From Symbiodinium sp. CCMP2592 (taxonomy: Eukaryota; Sar; Dinophyceae; Suessiales; Symbiodiniaceae), in NCBI GenBank assembly GCA_905221615.1, contig CAJNDT010000990.1, forward strand, positions 344,608 to 408,607: a stretch of 64,000 nt of DNA, read 5' to 3'. Below the pieces are notes generated by a model, which was given only the letters and a program-made list of their open reading frames with translations, did no database searches and was not told the origin of the DNA. Below are positions 34,950-44,963 of the stretch, in pieces. A program made the position numbers and the translations under genes. The number at the start of each line of letters is the position of its first letter. The first letter of the stretch is position 1.

Positions 34950-35400
34950 ACCCTGAAGCCCAAGGACCCTTATGTAGAGAATCCTAGCCTAAACCCGAAA
35001 CCCTGAACCCTTCAACCTGAACCCTGACCATCAAACCCTGAAGCCTAAATCTTTAGAGAACCCTAAAGCCCAATGACCTTCAGAGAACCCGTAAAGTACT
35101 TAGAGAATCCTTAGAGAACCCTAAATCCGAATGACCATCAGAGAATCCTAGCCTAAACCTTAAGAAAACTGCCCGAAACCCTGAACCCTAACCCTAAAAC
35201 CTGAACCTCCGGAAACCCAAAAGCCCAATACCCTCAACCCTAATACCCTAATACCCTAAACCCTAATACCCTAATACCCAATACCCTAAACCCTGAACCC
35301 TAATACCCCAATACCCAAAACCCTAACCCTAAACCCTAATACCCAAAACCCTAATACCCTAAACCCTGAACCTTTGGAACCCTAAAGCCCAAGGACCCTC
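34950..35400. repeat. Degenerate CCCTAAA/CCCTAATA tandem repeats
   Basis: Densest at 35,225-35,365, where ACCCTAATACCCTAAACCC variants repeat. Flanked by looser CCCTGAACCC-type copies and a recurring TTAGAGAACCCTAAAGCCC motif (35,050-35,170). Confidence 0.85.
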
Positions 35401-35419
35401 AGAGACTCATCCTGTATCC

Positions 35420-35497
35420 CCAAACCCTACAAAAATAGTAGGTTATGACCCCTTAATTAGAGGGTAGAACCCTTAAAACGGTAGGCTTTCGGATCAA
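35420..35497 (-). mobile_element. Hairpin element family P, copy 2
   Basis: AAATAGTAGGTTATGACCCC, GAACCCTTAAAACGGTAGG. Reverse complement of 19,439-19,516. Confidence 0.75.
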
Positions 35498-35498
35498 G

Positions 35499-35580
35499 GA
35501 ATATACCTGAAATCATATTCGGGGTCCTACTATAACTTTCAGGTCTATTCCTGAATTAAGGGGTATTGGAGTCTCTGGGA
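35499..35580 (+). mobile_element. Hairpin element family F, degenerate copy
   Basis: AAGGAATATACCTGAAATCATATT and CTGAATTAAGGGGTATTGGAGTCTCTGGG resemble the right half of family F. Confidence 0.55.
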
Positions 35581-35689
35581 TCGCAGGCCTCCTGCTCGGA
35601 TCTCCTGCGCCAGGGCCAGGGCCAGAGCCCAGGCGCCGTGCCGCGCGTGAGCGGCCAGGAGCCCAGAACCTTTCAGGCGGGGATCTATA

Positions 35690-35865
35690 GGGGGGTTTAG
35701 GGGTTTAAGGGTAGGGTTTAGGGTAGGGTTTAGGGTTTAGGGTTTAAGGTTCCAGTAAGGGATCTATAGGGTGTAGGGTTCCTATAAGGGACCTATGAGG
35801 GTACAGGGGGTTAGGGTTTAGGGTTTAGGGGTTCGGGTTTCGGGTTTGGGGTTTAAGTCTGTAGC
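35690..35865. repeat. TTTAGGG tandem tract
   Basis: Near-continuous GGGTTTAGGG variants interrupted by GGGATCTATAGGG units. Confidence 0.85.
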
Positions 35866-36112
35866 CCGGAGAGCCCAGTACCCCTTAACTGAGGAATACC
35901 TCGGGCCCAGGGTCCCTTTAAGGGATCGACAGGGTTTAGGGTTTAGAGGGCTCCTATACCCCTTAATAAAGGAATATAGCTTAAATCATAATATGAAGCC
36001 CCTAATAGTTTAAGGTATGCCCCTTAATTAAGGAATATAGCTTAATTCATCATATGAAGCCCCTAATGATTCAAGGTATGTTCTTTAATTAAAGGCTATT
36101 GGGCTCTCTGGG
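35866..36112 (+). mobile_element. Hairpin element family F, expanded copy
   Basis: Ends CGGAGAGCCCAGTACCCC and GGCTATTGGGCTCTCTGGG. The interior has two tandem copies of a 60-bp unit (35,955-36,014 and 36,015-36,075; TTAATTAAGGAATATAGCTT and ATATGAAGCCCCTAAT). A TTTAGGG fragment lies in the left half. Confidence 0.85.
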
Positions 36113-36119
36113 TTCCGGG

Positions 36120-36360
36120 GTTGACGGGTCCGGGTTTCGGTGTTTGTGGGTTTAGGGTTTACGGTTTGAGGGTTTAGGGTTTGAGGGTTTGGGGTTTAGG
36201 GTGTACGGTTTTACTAGTAGAGTGATACAGGGGTTTAGGGGTTTAGGGTTGAGGTTTATGGGGTTTAGAGTGTAGAGGGGTTTAGGGGATTAGGGTTCAG
36301 GGCCGGGTTTCGGTTTTTTGGGGTTTAGGGGTTAAGGCCTATTCCGGTTTTTACAAGGCT
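36120..36360. repeat. Degenerate TTTAGGG tract
   Basis: GGGTTTAGGGTTTACGG, TTTAGGGGTTTAGGG and similar over about 240 bp. Confidence 0.8.
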
Positions 36361-36589
36361 TCCTGAAATTGCGGGGGTGCCTTCATGAAGGGGTCCTTGT
36401 CACCACCCGCTTCAAGGGACATGACTTGAGGTCTTCGAATTCAGCGCTGACGTCATATGTAGGTAGTTTTGGTGATGAACTTAAAAATCACGAAACGTGC
36501 TGCGCCTTGTATACTTCTATACCTAAGCATCATTCAATAACATCTCACCGGATTCCTCGGCGATGGGGAACACTGAATCAGTTTCATCG

Positions 36590-36774
36590 ACGTCGTCGTA
36601 TTGGTTGTTGCTCTTGTTGTCGTCGTCGTTGTCGATTTCGTTGTAGTTGTTGTGGTTGTAGTTGTAGTTGTTGTGGTTGTAGTTGTAGTTGTAGTTGTAG
36701 TTGTAGTTGTAGTCGTAGTTGTAGTTGTAGTCGTTGTCGTAGTCGTGGTCCTGGTCGTAGTTGTAGTTGTAGTT

Positions 36775-36824
<50 letters not shown>

Positions 36825-36869
36825 TGTTGTTGTTGTTGTTGTTGTTGCTGCTGTTGCTGTTGTTGTTGC

Positions 36870-36900
<31 letters not shown>

Positions 36901-37500
36901 ATTGCTGCTGATGTTGCGCTTGTTGTTGTGGTTGTTGTTGTCGTTGCTGCTGTCGTCGTCGTTGTCATTCTTGTTGTTGCTGCTGCTGCTGCTTATGTTG
37001 CTGTTGTTGCTGTCGTTGTTGATGTTTCTGTTGTTGATGTTTCTATTGTTGTTGTGGTTGTTGTTGTTGTTGTTGGTCTTATTGTTGTTGTTGTTGTTGT
37101 TGGCAGCTGTTGCGTCTGCCTGTCGCTATTATTGTTATTGTTGTTGCTGATGCTGCTTATGTTGCTGTTGTTGTTGTTGTCGTTTTTGCTGCTTCTGTTG
37201 CTGTTTGTGTTGGCAGCTGTTGCGTCTGCCTGTGGTTGTTATTGTTCGTGTTGTTGTTGCTGCTGCTGTCGTCGTCATAGATGATGGTGAGGGAGACGGT
37301 GATGGTGACGGTGAGGGTGATGCTGATTTTGTTGATTTTGATGCTGAAGATGTTGCTGCTGCTAGTGATGACGATGATGACGATGATGCTGGTAATCATA
37401 GTGCCGCTGGTGATGATGCGGATGATGAAGATGATGACGATGATGATAATCGTGACAATGGTCATGATCATGATGATGAAGCAGTTGCTGCTTCTTTCTA
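36590..37500. repeat. Long trinucleotide array (GTC/GTA/GTT, then GAT)
   Basis: GTAGTT and GTTGTC blocks to about 36,780, pure GTA to about 36,822, GTT/GCT-rich units to about 37,270, then GATGATGAC-rich to about 37,500. A block containing TTGTTGTTGGCAGCTGTTGC..GTCTGCCTGT occurs twice (about 37,090-37,123 and 37,203-37,235), giving a 112-bp internal duplication. Open frames encode poly-Thr, Val, Cys, Leu or Asp and are artefacts. Confidence 0.95.
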
Positions 37501-37829
37501 ATGAACTATAGAGGTGCTGACATTGCTGCTCTAGATGATGGATCTCCGCGAGTGAGCTGCAGGGTCTGGGAAGAGTCTGGGGCTCGCTTAGGCATCGACA
37601 AGCCGTGCCTGAAGCGTCGGTAGCATCTGCGCACGGCGCGGGCCGGACTCCATCGTGTGAGGTCGAAGCTGCGAACACCTGCAAGGACTTCAACCTTAAC
37701 GGTACGACCGTTAATAACAACCAGAATAAGAGCCGTAACAACAGCCGGGTAAGAGCGCAGTTGCAGATTCAGGCGAAAAAGAACTTCCTGACCGGTTCAG
37801 GAAAGATGCGACTATCCTACTAAATATTT

Positions 37830-38673
37830 TGCTTACAACCCAAACCTTGAATAACCCTGGACCCGGAACCCTTATGTCTTTGCCGTCTCAATCCTGGATC
37901 CCAAACTCGCAACCCGAAGCGCAGAAACGAACAAAAAATACCTTAAACCCCAAGCTCCAGACCCCAACGCCTAAATCTGAAACGCCACACCGACGAGCCT
38001 GAACCCTCAACCCAAATATTAGGTCCTGAAACACCAGACTCAACGACTAAACTTCAAGAACTCCAGAAACTCTTTTTGGAGGGTGCATGAACAACCTATT
38101 TACAAGGGTCCCTTAAACTCCGTCTCTGCGGAGATTTCCGGAACACCCTAGAACCCAACACCCGCCTTCACCGTGCAGGACCCTGTCAGGCGGGCAGCGC
38201 CACAGCCGCCCAAAGCAAAAGCTCAAACCACAGCTCTCTTATTGGAGCTCTGTGAAGACACTGACGCTTTCGGGCTTGTGAGTTGGCGAGTTGAGGGTTA
38301 GGATAAGGGCATAAAGCTGCGGGTTTGCAGGGTAAGGCTCCGTGGTTTAGGAGCCTTGTTTTTGTTCAAGGATTCTCTAGGATTTCGGACGATCTTCAAT
38401 CGTTTCGGAGGGTTCGTCATCTGCCGGGTTTTAGGCTGGTTGGGTTCGAGTTGGTATGAGTTTTTAGGGTTTAGGATTTAGGGCTTGTAGAGTGTAGGGG
38501 TTTAGGGTTGGGCTTTAGGCTTAGGAGTTCAAGGTTGAATTAGTGTTAGGACCAGGTGCAGGGATGTACCCCGGACATGTCGACCGACCAAGGCTACCAA
38601 ACTGAACCTGCTCAAAGCGACTCCATGCTCGCAACAGAAGGTTTAGGGTTTGATCAGGGTTTAAGGGTTTAGG
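37830..38673. other. Non-coding DNA, no gene supported
   Basis: Scattered CCTAAAC and TTTAGGG-like fragments. No open frame with coding character. Confidence 0.45.
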
Positions 38674-38774
38674 TTAGAAGGGGCCCCCACCCTGTAATAG
38701 TGGTATAATAGGAATATAATGGGGCCCTAATATAATCCTTATAGTCACTATTACAGGGTGGGGGCCCCTTCTAA
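38674..38774. repeat. Hairpin element, singleton M, perfect 29-bp arms
   Basis: Arms 38,674-38,702 (TTAGAAGGGGCCCCCACCCT and on) and 38,746-38,774 are exact reverse complements around a 43-bp loop. Inserted inside GGTTTAGG-type sequence, with TTTAGG on both sides. Confidence 0.95.
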
Positions 38775-39090
38775 GGTTTAGGGTTTACCATGGCTGGTTT
38801 GCTGCGCATCTGGGATGAGACCCGTAAAGTCTTTTCAGAGGCTCGGAAGCAACATCACTTGCGGCCGCACCCACAGAGCCCAACGATCTGAGGGTGTAAA
38901 GATACTGAGGGTGAGCATATGTAGGGGTCCTTGTAACAAGGATAATACTCATTTATATGGTGTAGGAGCAGTCAAATGGGGATCGCTTTACGTGGCATGC
39001 CTGGGAACATACAGAGCTTGAGCCCCAAATTGGGTTTGGCCTTTCGCCATGAGGGCAAACAACGCCTCGTGACATCCCGAGCCAGAAACG

Positions 39091-39144
39091 ACTACTAATA
39101 CTAATACTAATACTCATACTCATACTCATACTAATACTACTACG
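39091..39144. repeat. (ACTAAT/ACTCAT)n microsatellite
   Basis: CTACTAATACTAATACTAAT then ACTCATACTCATACTC and CTAATACTACTACG. Confidence 0.9.
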
Positions 39145-39650
39145 AATTACTGATGCTACCTGAAATCAGAAACAGGCTCACACTCCTTAACCCTCAACGG
39201 CAAATGGACTAATTTGCAAAGACAGTATCCGGCAATCCTCACTCCCGCAGCTTCAACATCCGAACCTCAAAGGTGCGCCCCAAACCCCGAGCTCCGAACT
39301 CTAATCCTCAAACCGAAACTTTGAATCAGTGTGCTTCGTCCACCTCGTGACCTACGGCGAGTTCACCGAAGGCGGAGCTCGCTTCGTCGTCAGTGACCCA
39401 AGCTGCAGGGAAGGTTTCAATGCCAAGGTTGTGAAGCCTTATGATGTTTCGGGTTCAGCATTTGGACTTGGAAATCCACTGCTCAAGGCCTTAGCATGGA
39501 CAGCCAACTCAAAAATGAGGGCCAACAGATTCGGTTACATGGACGAGAATCCCTAACACTAAACCGTATTTGAATGTGAAGGCCCTTCCCACTACACCAA
39601 ACCCTAAGGACTAAACGCGATTTGAAGAGTTGGCAGACGTAGGAGTAAAA

Positions 39651-39796
39651 GGCTTACTGGTTGTCACTCGCAAATGGGAATTTCCGTAAATGAGGGACTC
39701 TAATGTAATAAACTAAATAATAGGATCCTTATTAGAAGGACCCCAAAATAAGGGTCGCCTATTTTGGAAACTCGCAAATAAGGGTCCAGTAAGCCA
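39651..39796. mobile_element. Hairpin element family A, copy 3, with extra outer arms
   Basis: Core GGGAATTTCCGTAAATGAGG and CCTATTTTGGAAACTCGC. Outside it, GGCTTACTGG (39,651) pairs with CCAGTAAGCC (39,787), so this copy is longer than the others or sits inside an older palindrome. Confidence 0.8.
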
Positions 39797-40550
39797 AAAG
39801 CGGTCTCCATGCTGTCATCCCATTTCCCGGTAGGTGCTAAATAGGCTCAAAGGGGTTTGCTACCCTAAACCCTAAACCCCTAAACCCTGAAACCCTAAAC
39901 TCCAGACCCTAAACCGTTTGAACTTAGGTTTAGGCTCGGTTTTATGATGCCAGAGACTTCCCCGATCCTCGCTCGGATTGTCTGCTTGACCGCTGGCAAA
40001 AACCACTACTACGCCCCTAAGCCACAGGACTCTAAACCTCCCTCGTACAGGGCTTGGAACAACTTCTACTAATCCCCTTATGAATCAGCACTACACAATT
40101 ATGGTATAGCAGATCCCCAGAAGACCTTTGTAAGCCCTAAACGCCGAACCAAAAACTGAAGGGCGCAGGCCTTCCCAGGTCTCGCGCTTCGGAGTCCACT
40201 TGATCTTCCAGTCCTGCATTTGTTTGTCTTTGTGCTTCATGTCTTGCTTCGTGAGATCGGCTTATTCTCGTTCGAAACTGTTCTCTTCGTGATTGGTAAG
40301 ATTTAGTAAATTTATAGTACGTAGCTAAAGGACTCTGTAGGAAGGCTCAAAACACCGGACCAGGATTCATCTGGTTTCCCAAGTAGCCGCAAGAGCCGAA
40401 GTATGCAGTGCACCTTCTCTCATGTATTGTTCTTCATCTCCTCATCGACCCTGCTACGTGCTCCATGTGCGCACGAAAGCATGCAGAGTGCCTGAGCCCC
40501 AAAGCAACCCAACCCTGAGCCTTCAAAAGGTGTTGTAAGAGTGTAGAACA

Positions 40551-40975
40551 CACATATATATAATATAATATATAATATATAATATATCATATATCATATA
40601 TCATATATAAAATATAATATATAATATATAATATATAATATATAATATATAATATATAATATATAATATAATATAATATACTATAATATAATATAATATA
40701 ATATAATATATAATAGAATATATAATAGAATATATAATAGAATATATAATATAATATATTATATAATATATAATATAATATATAATATAATATATAATAT
40801 AATATAATATATAATATAATATAATATAATATATAATATAATATAATATAATATATAATATAATATATAATATAATATAATATAATATATAATATAATAT
40901 ATAATATAATATATAATATAATATAATATAATATAATATAATATAATATAATATAATATAATATATATATATATT
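40551..40975. repeat. AT-only array, ATATAATATA-type units
   Basis: About 425 bp with A and T almost exclusively. TATAATATA units vary in register (TATAATATA, ATAATAGAAT, TATCATATA). It was probably prone to expansion or assembly error. Immediately downstream, 40,990-41,022 resembles part of family A (CTAATATAGTACCCTAAATTG). Confidence 0.97.
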
Positions 40976-41149
40976 ACCTTAACTCAATCCTAATATAGTA
41001 CCCTAAATTGTAGGATCCTTTTTGAGCTCCTCCAACAACAAACCCCAAAAACCTGTTGTAGTTGTTCAGGCTCCTAGGCTCAAGCCAAACAATAGGAACC
41101 ATGAGCGAAACCCTTTAATGGAACCCTATTCTACTCCAAGCTTAACCCT

Positions 41150-41288
41150 GAAAGTAAGCCTAAAGAGAACAATCCTAAAGGAACCCTATTCTCTGTGTTC
41201 AACGCCATAAACTAACAACAGTGAAAGAAACCCTAAAGAGACCCTTCCTAAAGGAAGCCTAGTCTCTATGTTCAAAGCCATAAACTAT
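41150..41288 (+). repeat. Two-copy direct repeat, about 73-bp period
   Basis: CCTAAAGAGAACAATCCTAAAGG..CATAAACTA (about 41,160-41,214) and CCTAAAGAGACCCTTCCTAAAGG..CATAAACTA (about 41,233-41,287). A looser third copy may lie upstream at about 41,105. Confidence 0.8.
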
Positions 41289-41289
41289 G

Positions 41290-41389
41290 AGGGCCTTAGT
41301 AATTACCTATACTATTTGGGGGTTCCATATTATAGTTATAGTATCATGGGCCCCAAAACCCTATTCTAATTATTAAGGCCCCTACATTA
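41290..41389 (-). mobile_element. Hairpin element family L, copy 8 (reverse)
   Basis: GGGCCTTAGTAATTACCTATAC, then GGGCCCCAAAACCCTATTC and TAATTATTAAGGCCCCTACATTA. Reverse complement of the family consensus. Confidence 0.9.
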
Positions 41390-41728
41390 CAGGAATCCTT
41401 GCTTCTGACGAGGTCGTTCTTCCGAGGGCGGTGGGCCATCCCATCCTGCCGGACCTGTCGGTCTTGGCTTTGGGTTTACGATTTCGGTTTTAGGATTGCA
41501 GGTTTAGGGTTTAGGATTTTAGGGTTTAGGTTTTAGGATTTAAAGTTTAGGCTTTGGGGCTTAGGGTTTAGGACCTAGGTTTTCCTTTGTGGGCTCCGTT
41601 TCTCACTGCTGTTATACGAGTAGCCGGAGGTTATGGGGCTTCTGTTTCATGACGCCTGCAGGACGACAGCGCGTCCGACAGCTTGTAAGCAGCGACGCCC
41701 AACATTCGGCTCAGTCCGCGGGGGGCAA

Positions 41729-41743
41729 GGGGGGGGGGGGGGG
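41729..41743 (+). repeat. G15 homopolymer
   Basis: Uninterrupted run of 15 G. Open frames across it shift easily and are unreliable. Confidence 0.95.
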
Positions 41744-41777
41744 CAAACTGATAGCCAAGATGCTTCAAGCCGGCAAA

Positions 41778-41880
41778 TGGGAGTTTCCGAACATCGGGGA
41801 CCCGAATATAGTACCCTAAATAGTAGGGTTCTTATCATAAGGACCCCAAAATAAGGTACCCCTAATTTTCGGAAACTCCA
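41778..41880 (+). mobile_element. Hairpin element family A, copy 4
   Basis: GGGAGTTTCCGAACATCGGG, ATATAGTACCCTAAATAGTA, TCATAAGGACCCC and CTAATTTTCGGAAACTCC. Confidence 0.92.
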
Positions 41881-42383
41881 CAATACTGCCAACAGGCAGC
41901 AGTGTCGGCTCGATGTCCGGTGGCGGTATGTGGCTTTGCAGGCGGGGCGGCGCCTGTCACGCGATCTCCTCGGCTAAATGCCTGCGCTCCTTCGTTTCAG
42001 GCTGGAGCATGGCGAAGTCGAACCACAGAGAGGTAGCACACCAGTGTCAGGCTATAGGCGCCTCGAAAGAAAGAAGAAGAGAAGACAAGCCGAACCCCCT
42101 TACACAATCCTAAACCCCAAGCCCTGCGCATCCTGCACCCACCGCCAGCCCTGCCGCGCTTTCGATGTTGCCCTCCCGGCGTTTAGATAGTTCGATTCAA
42201 ATCCAAGAACAGAAACAAGGGGAGTGCACAGGACTAGGACCTGCAAGGGTCTGAGTGCTGGACATAGTCTCCCTTTATGTATAGTTCTTACACAATCATA
42301 CCATATCATGCCTCCCAAGACCTCTACTTGATTCTCTTTATCTATATCTACATCTATATCCATATCATTCCATATCTACATCT

Positions 42384-42802
42384 TGCGTAGTTCTCTAGAT
42401 GAGGGTCCCTGTTTCGGTCCCAAAAGTAGTATGGCACCTTACAAATGCGGTTGATGATATAAATCCCGCATTACCTTAAGGACCCTAGAGTATGGGGATT
42501 ATGGTATACTCCTTATTATGGGTAATGCATGATTTCTACCATCAACCGTAGGACCCGAAGGGACCCCAACTTCGACAACTACCAATGCCTAGAGATCAAG
42601 CCCTGAACTGACGAACTCTTGATGAAACACTGCGGTGCCCTTATAAAAAGGACCCTGATGTAGGAACCTGATTAAGAAACCTTGGGGCCTTTATTAGGGC
42701 TCCTTGTATGAATCTTGTTATTTTGGGGCTATAGGTCCAGGGTTTCTTAATCAGGTTCCTACATTAAAAGGGACCCTCATCTTAATGCAGAGAACTACGC
42801 AG
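42384..42802. repeat. Large nested palindrome containing family E
   Basis: Outer arms TTGCGTAGTTCTCTAGATGA..GGGTCCCT (42,384-42,410) and AGGGACCCTCATCTTAATGC..AGAGAACTACGCAG (42,768-42,802). Inside lie the family E copy at 42,448 and a second hairpin, 42,641-42,770 (GATGTAGGAACCTGATTAAG against CTTAATCAGGTTCCTACAT). Confidence 0.82.
42448..42548 (+). mobile_element. Hairpin element family E, copy 2
   Basis: CGGTTGATGATATAAATCCC, GCATTACCTTAAGGACCCT and GGGTAATGCATGATTTCTAC..CATCAACCG. Nested in the larger palindrome. Confidence 0.93.
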
Positions 42803-42824
42803 GTGAATCCCTAAGATTTAGGAT

Positions 42825-42934
42825 GCCCAGTAACCTAGGGATAAAAAGAGGTCCCCTTTCGGTATTGGGTAACTTTATAAGGAACCTAGGACTACAGAAG
42901 AGACAAAGACTAAGGGGACTACTGGGAATCCTAG
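42825..42934 (+). mobile_element. Repeat element family S, copy 3 (diverged)
   Basis: CCCAGTAACCTAGGGATAAAAAG, TTATAAGGAACCTAGG and GGACTACTGGGAATCCTAG. In this copy the ends CCCAGTA and TACTGGG are complementary. Confidence 0.7.
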
Positions 42935-43060
42935 AGACTGAAAACCTTAAACCCTAAGTCCTAAACCCCTAAACCCTAAACCTCTAAACCCTAAACTCTA
43001 AACCCTAAACTCTAAACCCTGACCTCTAATAGACCCTAAACCCTAACCCCTCAAAGCCCC
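42935..43060. repeat. CCCTAAA tract
   Basis: CCTAAACCCCTAAACCCTAAACC and CTCTAAACCCTAAACTC variants. Confidence 0.85.
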
Positions 43061-43154
43061 TGAAGCCCTAAGACGGAGGAGGCCTTGAACCCGACGCCGC
43101 CCCACTTGCGCAGTGCCTCGGCTCGGAGGACTCAACGGTCAACGCAGGACGTGG

Positions 43155-43450
43155 GGTTTATTAGGGTTAAGGGTTTAGGGTTTAGGGTTATGGGCGCAGG
43201 GTTTAGGGTTTAGGGTTATGGGCGCAGGGTTTAGGGTTTAGGATTAAGGGTTCAGATGGGTTTAGGGTTTAGGATTAAGGGTTCAGATGGGTTTAGGGTT
43301 TAGGATTAAGGGTTCAGATGGGTGCAGGGTTTAGGGCTATTAGGGTTAAGGGTTCAGATGGGTGCAGGGTTTGGGGTTTAGGAATATATAAGGGTTCAGA
43401 TGGGTGCAAGGTGTAGGGTTTAGGGTTTAGAGTTTAGAGTTCATAGTTCC
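43155..43450. repeat. TTTAGGG-derived minisatellite, about 31-bp unit
   Basis: Repeats of GGGTTTAGGGTTTAGGATTA..AGGGTTCAGAT, then related units with GGGTGCAGGGTTTAGGG. Earlier units carry GGTTATGGGCGCAGG. At least seven units. Confidence 0.88.
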
Positions 43451-43596
43451 GGGTTTAGGGTCTATGGTGCATTTGTCTGTTGTCTCGTTCTGTGCAGTTG
43501 TGAGGGAGGGGAGGGTTGTAACTCCTGGAACCTAGGGGCTGGCAAGACTTCTAGAGGTTCTCATCCTCTCAGTCTACAGCAGTTCGAGGAAGGGTT

Positions 43597-43709
43597 ACTT
43601 GGAGGTTCATGGGTAGTTATAACTGGGGTTTTAAGTCCCCTAATATGGGTTATAAGTATAGTTACCCTACTTAAAACCCTACTTATAACTACGCATGAAC
43701 CTCCAAGTA
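43597..43709. mobile_element. Hairpin element family D, copy 2
   Basis: ACTTGGAGGTTCATGGGTAG and CTACGCATGAACCTCCAAGT. TA lies on both sides of CTTGG/CCAAG. The interior is TATAACTGGGGTTTTAAGTC and GGGTTATAAGTATAG blocks. Confidence 0.93.
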
Positions 43710-43859
43710 TACAATCCAACGGCAGAGTCTCCAGGGCGCTCATGTGAAGGGTTTACTTACATAGGTCTTCGGTAGGATTCTGCAAGGGTGGAATCTTATG
43801 AATCTGTATACATCGCGCATCGGAGTCTTAGCAAGGAGAGCCCAAACCCCACAACTCCG

Positions 43860-44530
43860 AAGTATTAAAACAGTTGAATCGGCATTCCAGGACTGTTTAA
43901 CTCTTGTTTTGGAAGAACGTCGTGGACTTCAAGTTGGTTCAGCACTCGCTTGTTCACATCACGTGCGCTGACCCGATGTGCTACCCGAAAGACTGTACCG
44001 ATCATGATCTCGCTGGATTGGAAGGCAATATCACAATGCTCGCACACCCGGAGTTTGTATAAGTTAGTGACAGTTAGTTGGTGTTTGAGTTGCACGAACA
44101 GCTGTCAAACTGTGACACACTCCACGCCTCCACAGCTCCTTGACTTCATGCTCAAGTTCAATGCTAGGCACATCGCGCGTGTTCTCGACCACATATCGCC
44201 TTAAGGTGATCCTGAAGCTGCTTACAGCAAGCCAACTGCTGCGGCCGTAGTGAGTGATAGCCAACATTAAACTTGGACAACCCTACAATTACTTCCAAAA
44301 CCCAAGTCGCCTCAACGCAGACCCTAGATTGCGACGATGTCAGTCTACGGCTACGTTCAAACAAATATTTCACAGTTCAGCTTTCGATTGCATGAACTTT
44401 AAACTCCAGGCGCTAGGCCCCAGACCTGATCGTTAGCCCAATGCAATAGACAGAGAAACCAACAACACGCGAAACGCACGAAAAGAGGATGCGCAAGCAC
44501 CAACATCGCAACAACCAGAAAAATTAAAAA
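43860..44530. other. Repeat-free island with exon-like minus-strand frames
   Basis: No TTTAGGG motif or hairpin element. Two minus-strand open stretches look protein-like: 44,064-44,267 (SSFRITLRRYVVENTRDVPS, then IELEHEVKELWRRGV) and 43,865-44,095. They lie in adjacent frames with candidate splice signals between them. Possibly two exons of one gene. Confidence 0.3.
43865..44095 (-). CDS. Possible exon with CxxC motif, unrecognised
   Basis: A 76-codon minus-strand frame. Residues 18-21 form a CEHC motif followed by DIAFQSSEIMIGTVFRVAHR and VSARDVNKRVLNQLEVHDVL. The CxxC plus IMIG pattern is vaguely like a small zinc-binding domain such as the PARP-type finger, but the expected second half (His and Cys) is not evident, so I do not assign it. 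The initiating Met is arbitrary. The 44,064-44,267 frame upstream on this strand could be a preceding exon. Confidence 0.25.
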   Translation of the reverse strand: MQLKHQLTVTNLYKLRVCEHCDIAFQSSEIMIGTVFRVAHRVSARDVNKRVLNQLEVHDVLPKQELNSPGMPIQLF

Positions 44531-44776
44531 TAAATAACCCAAAAGCTTAAACCCTAAACATCTCTAAACCCCAAACTTCCCTAAACATCGCTAGTGCGCG
44601 AAAAATGGTAGCAGAGAAGCGCCCGTCGATCGGCCCAGGCGTTTGACCCGCCCCTTGGGCGCCTTCTCCTGCACTTTCCAGAGCAGGGTTAGAAGGGTTG
44701 CTAGGGATATCTGTAATAATCAAAAGAGTGTTCCTTTGAAGGGTCCCTACTATAAGGGTACTAGAAGGGATTTGGG

Positions 44777-44860
44777 GATATAGGGGCCTTAATAATTAGA
44801 ATAGGGTTTTAGGGCCCGTTATACTATATTTGTAGTAGGGATAGTATGGTTTTATAATGG
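44777..44860 (+). mobile_element. Hairpin element family L, copy 9 (right end lost)
   Basis: GATATAGGGGCCTTAATAAT, TAGAATAGGGTTTTAGGGCC, GTTATACTATATTTGTAGTA. The terminal GGCCCCTATATTA is absent. Confidence 0.82.
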
Positions 44861-44963
44861 TTGGGGCTGAGGGGCTAGGCATTGCAGTTTAAGTCTACGT
44901 ACTATGAGGCCTATGGGTTCAGCACTGCAGGGGGATGGCAAGGGGCTTTGACTTGTCGGTCGT

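Noticed and set aside
36369-37741. Open frames of 108-227 codons (poly-Cys, Thr, Val, Leu, Asp)
   Set aside because: Low-complexity translation of the GTT/GTA/GAT array, with no domain or codon signal.
39329-39556. 75-codon plus-strand frame with a protein-like start (FVHLVTYGEFTEGGARFVVS)
   Set aside because: Signal fades after about 30 residues, no motif, and no splice context that I could support.
41589-41892. Three overlapping frames across the G15 run
   Set aside because: Gly/Pro runs come from the homopolymer and the ends lie in a family A hairpin.
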